From Mesodorylaimus sp. YZB2_4 (taxonomy: Eukaryota > Nematoda > Enoplea > Dorylaimida > Dorylaimidae): DNA of 64,000 nucleotides. Of this stretch, positions 58,991 to 64,000 are shown one piece after another; position 1 is the first letter of the stretch, and the number at the start of each line of letters is the position of its first letter. Both the position numbers and the translations under genes were made by a program. The notes below the pieces were generated by a model. The model did not search any database. It saw only the letters and a program-made list of their open reading frames with translations, and had not been told where the DNA came from. The stretch spans positions 806,001-870,000 of the forward strand of contig JASANH010000838.1 in the NCBI GenBank assembly GCA_030248295.1, in the 5' to 3' direction.

Positions 58991-61158
58991 ATGGAGCGAA
59001 TTGTAGTGAAATGTGTAGAGTCGAGAGAACAAGCTGAAGGTGCTGGAGCACGGGTCCGAAGAAGTATTGGACGACATGATGTAAGCCATGTTTCTTGTGC
59101 TTCAGAATAAATTTGCGATAACCAAAGTTCTAGCTGAGAAATTTGGACCCGTTCTTGCTGTTGGACGAAGCCGAAGTGAGCTTACCTGCTGGATTCCCGG
59201 ACCATCCTCATCGTGGCTTTGAAACTGTGAGACAAATTATGCACAAGGAAGACTAGTGGCCCAACCGCTTCGATTTCAGGTAACCTACGTTCTGGAAGGC
59301 AACGCCGAGCACGAAGACTTTGCTGGAAATCGAGGCACGTTGCGGGCTGGAGACCTGCAATGGATGACTGCTGGTCGTGGTATCGTTCATGCTGAAATGC
59401 CCAATCCCAAGATGAAAGGCAAGTCGTACAGTATGGCCGCGGTGGTGCAGGCTGTTTGGCATTCGTCTCTCCGTATCGCTCAGGAGCGAGTGGCTGGACT
59501 GTTTCCGGGTTCAAGCCCTGGTGATGGAGGTCGGCTTGCTAGCCATAGACCTCGCTGACCTTGCACGTCAGGCCGTGGATGACTCACCTCGGTACCGCCG
59601 AGGTGTTCCGAGTGGAGAGACAGAAGCCAAACGAGGAGAGAGTCTCGGCTGTCAAACTCTGACAGGGTTCACAGTCCACCCGCCAACGTCCGACAAAGTC
59701 GGTGTCCAGTCCAGGAGGTGCTCCTAGTGGAGGCGCAGAGGGACACTGCTGTGAGAGCTGGTCACCTCACGGCCTTCCTTATCACACTGCTGGACAGCTA
59801 CCTATAGGCAAAATGGGTTGGAAGTCCCAGTTTGGAACTGGGGCGGCGCGTGGCCCCAAATTTTTTTTAAAAAACACGTAAGACGTATCAGTTACCCGCG
59901 TGCGGCAAAACGCGGCACTTGCGTACACTTGCTCGTGTAGTTGATGGGGACAGCGCAACTTGAAGTCCGAGCAAGTTCATTTGCTTGAACTCACTCATAT
60001 CTCTTTCATAGGATTACAACTGTGGGTCAATCTGAAGGCATCGGACAAAATGGTCGAGCCAGCCTATCAAGAGTTGAAACACGCTCAGATACCAAGAGCC
60101 GAACAGGATGGAGTCGCGGTTTTAGTCATTGCAGGAGAATCTATGGGTGTCAAGGTGAAGCTAGCGCAAGCAGACTGTGTATTTGCCGTGGACCAACCTT
60201 TTTTAGGCAGCCATTCGCACGAGAACTCCTGTCTTTTACTTCGACTTCACTGTCAAACCTGGAGCGACATCGTTTTCACAACCAGTACCAGAGGGATGGA
60301 CTTGTTTTGCTTATACTTTGTCAGGAACAATCGAGTTCGGCGGAAGGGCTATTGATAGCCATTTTGCTGTCGTATTCGGAGATGGGGAAATGGTGCGATT
60401 TGAGAATAAGGTACGCACGGCTGCTAGCATAGAATTTTATATGCATACTGCTAAGTTAGCTGCATCCCTGTCCTTATCCCTTCCATATGTAGCTCACAAT
60501 TGTGTAATTAATCGTGAGCTGCAGCGACAGCTGTGCGGGACGAGGAGATGGAACGTAGACAGGCGGGTCGCTTCTCACATGGGCAGGACATCGGAGTACT
60601 GCCCAGCATAGTCAGACCAAAGCAACGTCACAGTGTCATCTTCTAGAGCTCAAAGGTTGACCCATTAGGAAGAGCTTATCAATGCATGTCATGATTGATA
60701 TTAGCGTGGTCGTTTGAAGTTGGCTGTGTTTGATGAACGAAGCTAAATTGAAGTAGCTTTCATTTAGATGATACGATCATAAAGTTTCACCGCACTACGA
60801 TGTTTCGTATGTGACAGGAGGGAGAAACGTTTGAGCGAAGACTTTTGGGAAATTGCATATCATGAGCGTGCCAGACGGTTCTCACATTACTTTCTCAAAT
60901 AGAAGATATGGCTTCGAAATTTTTAGGGCAAAACTCCAGCTCGTTTTGTACTACTTGCTGGTCAGCCTCTGAAGGAGCCAGTATTTCAACACGGTATGCG
61001 GTTCTTGATGCTTTCTACTCGCCGCTGACATTGACTTTTTAGGGCCATTTGTCATGAACAGCGAGCAGGAAATCAGTGCGGCCATTAACGACTACACCTC
61101 GCACAAGAATGGGTTCGAGAAAGCTAGGAGCTGGCGCAGCAAAATTGGATCTAAGTGA
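58991..61158 (+). CDS. PIR: Pirin, complete, with a GC-AG intron
   Basis: Seven exons sum exactly to 283 aa (human pirin 290): 58991-59080, 59134-59226, 59280-59418, 60012-60154, 60207-60410, 60927-60993, 61043-61158. It is a nuclear bicupin iron protein and transcription cofactor, with quercetinase activity in some members. The N-terminal cupin shows EGAGARVRRSIGRHD, GFPDHPHRGFET and GRGIVHAEM. These give the four metal ligands His54, His56, His98 and Glu100. GLQLWVNL, the second cupin (YFDFTVKPGA, EGWTCFAYTLSG) and the tail NGFEKARSWRSKIG follow. The third intron starts GCAAGT at 59419, and only that junction restores HAEM..GLQLWVNL in frame. That intron carries a copy of repeat B. Confidence 0.95.
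59487..59750 (+). repeat. Dispersed repeat B, copy 4 (in pirin intron 3)
   Basis: Longest copy. The head GGGTTCAAGCCCTGGTGATG contains a Pol III B-box-like GGTTCAAGCC. Then come GGAGGTCGGCTTGCTAGCC, GGATGACTCACC, GAGGTGTTCCGAGTGGAG, CAAACGAGGAGAGAGTCTCG and GACAGGGTTCACAG. No ORF. Confidence 0.78.
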
Positions 61159-63588
61159 ATTGGGATGTGGAATCTGTGCAAAAGTGGGCAGTTGTGCGGT
61201 CATGAGACTTACGAGAGGGACTGAGGCTTGCGGCATTTTTCAGTGTCCTTTGTATTTTTCACTTTTAGTGTCTTAGATCAGGCACGAATCAATATTGCAC
61301 ATCGAAGTAGTTATGCGTCACCTTTCGTGACCGAGTTTATCCTACCGATAGAGCTGGCAACTTTTGCACTATTGGCAGCTGATAAAGAGACGACTATGAA
61401 TGTCATATTGTCTGTTTGCGACTCTATGAATGCACAATGTGGCACCTGCCTGTCCTATTCTGAATTTAAAAGATGTCAAGCGACATGTCAATTTTACTTG
61501 ACAGATCTATGGGTTACTGTTAGTGTTGGGTTGTGGGTTTCGAAGTCTACTTTTTATTGGGCAATAGGTACCCAGAGAATGATTGCAACTGAAGCCCCGG
61601 CAGCAAATGTTTTGCCAAATGCTCCACAAGATCTTGAGATTCCGTCCGACAATCTTTGACAAAACACGCAGGTTTCCGATTAGATGTTTCGGCAACACGG
61701 TCATAAATACGAGTATGCACTTGTGTGAGACACGAGGGGTATTTTAGGGAATAGCTCAGAGATCGCTAGAAGAAAAATCTGCTAGAATGTCCCAAGACCA
61801 GTCTAATACAGTGACGGCATCGTACCCTGCTCACAATAGCAAAAGCAATAGTATACGCCTTATTCAGAAACCTAGGTGTAACGGTGCGACTTCGACAAGT
61901 GACCTGCAAATTCATTACGTTGTCACTTTCATCTGAAACGTGAAAGTGAAAGGGTGTGTAAGCAGTAGACTCCTGCTTTAGTCCATTCGTCGCAACATGA
62001 TCAGGAGCTCGAGAACATGCTCGTAGACGCGTCAGGCTTTTGATTAGTTGAACTTACAGTACCTGCCGAGGTTCATGTTGAAGTGTGTGATAAGAACAAT
62101 TATCATTATGCCTGCTGTAAAAAGTGAAAATATCTTTCGTTGTTCTGGTATCGGGTGTGAGCATGTGTCAAGGCCTATAACATCATACAGGCTGGGGACA
62201 TTTTGAGGTCTGTCTCTGGTTGTAAGAAGAATCTAATAGATCTGGGGATAGTCATTTGCTTCCACGTGGTCACCTTGCCTAGTATTTACGTCCAGATAAT
62301 ACCTTCACACGTGTCAGTTTTCCAGGAAGTACGTTTTGGTGACACTTTCTGATCATTTAGCACCAATACCACAGAGCGGCGGAAACCAATCCGGGTTATA
62401 ATTATCACAGAGTCGGGCTCGCCTTTCGCGATCGGTTTTATGTGCGTGGGTGGAGAGGGAATATTTGATAAGGCTATGGATACGGCCACTCTTAGCAGAC
62501 AGTGCTCTTACGTCAAAGAGGTAAGGTGGCAGCTATTAGTCTACTCGTACTATTCATTCGGCTCGTTGGATCTGCCAGCTTATCTCGTTCGCCGCATCAC
62601 GCCTTGTTGGTCCCTGGTGGAAGGGACTCGGTGTTGAGTTGCCATCCAATTATGAGTCTGTCCTCAGGGTATGAGTTTTTCACAGATAATTTGCATTAGC
62701 TGTTGGCTCAAGGCGGCTAACCTTTTCTAAGCGGCATTACGCGTTGGATATGGACGGGGTGGCGGTCTGAAAGAGGGCGTAGATAAAAGGTGGTTGTGGA
62801 GAAGTTGGAAAAGTCCCAGTGCCGAGGGCAAGAGAAGGCTTCGAGGCGATGATCAAGTGCCAGAGACAAGTTCCTTCTGAAAATGGAGCATTTGCGGGTC
62901 TGGGATTCCATCAAAATGTCGTAGAGAGTTTTACGCGCCGACTTCCTGTCTCGTATCTTTGAGGCCTTGGTGAGGAAAATAAATGGTCGACCTTGCTAAC
63001 TCTACGACAAGCTCTTTGCGCACTTTTTTTTACTCTTGGGCACTGTAAGGGCAAAAGTTAGAGGCGACGTGTGAGGCGTCGAATGGCGACTGAAAAGGGA
63101 AGACCTCTGGAAATATGGTCGGGTCTCGCTCGGTGGAGCCGATCGAAGCGCGAAGAAAGCGTGATTGGAAAAAGCTTTTACGAGCGGAAAAGTCGTCGAC
63201 GAGGCCGCCGTACGGTGGCTAATTAAGCTAACCTGCCGGACTGCTATTACACTCGTCCCCTCCGTCTTGTATTCGCTCGTGGCAAAGAGCGAAGAGTCGA
63301 GCCTCGCCAAGGGACTCTCGATTCAAGGCGGACACGGGGCAAATCTTTGGCCATCCAAAACGATTGGTCGTCATCGGGCCGTGGAAGGCCGCTCTCGACC
63401 GCCCAAAGCGTGATGCCCCGTCGAGCTTTTGCACAAACTCTTTCCATCCAAGAAAATTGGAACTCGCATTCTGACTCGGTCTCGTAGAGTCGCATAAACT
63501 TCTTTTAGGCGAACTTGGTGCCGTTACCATTTTACTCTGCTAAAAATCCTTTCCCCCATCCAATCGTCGTCAAGCCCAGCTTTCGACC
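61159..63588. other. Intergenic stretch between pirin and the glutamate transporter
   Basis: An open frame at 61228-61659 (+, 143 codons, non-ATG start) contains a small Cys cluster but no motif or splice partner that I trust. The last 500 bases before 63589 are CG-richer and probably contain the transporter's promoter and 5' UTR. Otherwise nothing is seen. Confidence 0.4.
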
Positions 63589-63955
63589 ATGAACGAAAAC
63601 TGTACATTGCTGACCCCGAGAGTCGATGTCAAAAATCACCGATCCGAAGCGCGTTCATGCCAAGCCAATCACAGCAAACTAAGAGCGGTACCCAGGCCAT
63701 TCTTTCTAATCTATCCACGTGACCCTTGTGTTCTTAACTTGCTGTTTCAGGTGGGCGAATGGTTTCGAAGCAACTTAATCTTACTCTTGACTGTATTCGC
63801 AGTCGTTTTCGGAGTCCTCCTGGGAGGATTAATCAAGGCTACGGTCGGAAGACCACCACCCGTGGCTCAAGTTCTGATCGGATTTCCAGGAGAGATTCTC
63901 ATGAACATGCTGAAAATGATGATTCTACCGCTAATCATGTCTTCGCTCGTCTCAG
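63589..63955 (+). CDS. SLC1-type glutamate (excitatory amino acid) transporter, first exon(s), cut by window end
   Basis: It starts at ATG 63589 and stays open to a donor GTATGT at 63956. After about 50 hydrophilic residues come WFRSNLILLLTVFAVVFGVLL (TM1) and GFPGEILMNMLKMMILPLIMS (start of TM2). The latter is the sodium:dicarboxylate symporter signature. Family role: Na+/H+/K+-coupled uptake of glutamate at the plasma membrane, clearing synaptic transmitter. A possible 63-base intron, from GTACCC after residue 33 to TTTCAG before 'VGEWF', is divisible by three. The segment therefore may be retained or removed without frame change. Confidence 0.88.
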
Positions 63956-64000
63956 GTATGTACTGTATGTTCGTATGCGCGGCGCGTGCCTACAGTTCTT

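Noticed and set aside
61228-61659. 143-codon ORF with Cys cluster downstream of pirin
   Set aside because: It starts at a non-ATG codon, matches no known domain and follows the pirin stop without a credible junction.

Overview
The window is animal genomic DNA. Its genes are split by short introns (mostly 45-600 bp) with GT-AG ends, and the splice models below close in frame. The gene set is that of an ecdysozoan invertebrate: a cluster of degenerin/epithelial sodium channel (DEG/ENaC) genes with the 'C.C.GDPR' extracellular motif common in nematodes, an E93/MBLK-1 type transcription factor with two pipsqueak-like domains, a CHK-kinase-like gene of the kind amplified in nematodes, Rab3 and a glutamate transporter. 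A nematode or tardigrade is the best guess. Sequence alone does not decide.

Layout. 1-29.6 kb: a head-to-tail array of four DEG/ENaC genes on the + strand. Gene 1 is cut by the window start. Gene 2 is intact (829 codons). Gene 3 is intact except for one in-frame TGA in its first membrane segment. Gene 4 is a pseudogene. A small polytopic membrane protein resembling Bax inhibitor-1 lies on the - strand between genes 1 and 2. Gene 4 carries a decayed DDE transposase on the opposite strand, with a small TA-flanked element nested inside it, plus a hAT-like element and a very low-complexity block. 31-39 kb (-): a complete seven-exon E93/MBLK-1/LCOR-like regulator (1008 aa). 40.3-41.4 kb (-): a C-type lectin plus PAN/apple protein. 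42.2-43.1 kb (+): two small related-looking single-pass membrane proteins. 43.4-46.1 kb (-): PIG-B, the third mannosyltransferase of GPI anchor synthesis (522 aa). 46.7-50.8 kb (-): a fifth, intact DEG/ENaC gene with a long Thr/Ser-rich insert (730 aa). 52.7-53.8 kb (-): Rab3. 56.0-57.3 kb (-): CHK-kinase-like protein. 59.0-61.2 kb (+): pirin, with a GC-AG intron. 63.6 kb to the end (+): 5' end of an SLC1 glutamate transporter.

The reconstructed genes PIG-B, Rab3, pirin, E93, the CHK-like kinase, the lectin, the BI-1-like gene and DEG/ENaC genes 2 and 5 each sum to a multiple of three with no internal stop. The breaks in DEG/ENaC genes 3 and 4 are therefore more likely biological than sequencing noise, except around the homopolymer block at 26.8-27.5 kb. 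Two dispersed repeat families recur, one clearly tRNA-derived (SINE-like), and one copy is nested inside the other. A 7-mer, TACTGTA/TACAGTA, looks strongly over-represented outside exons.

Exon coordinates were derived by hand from splice signals and may be off by a base or two.
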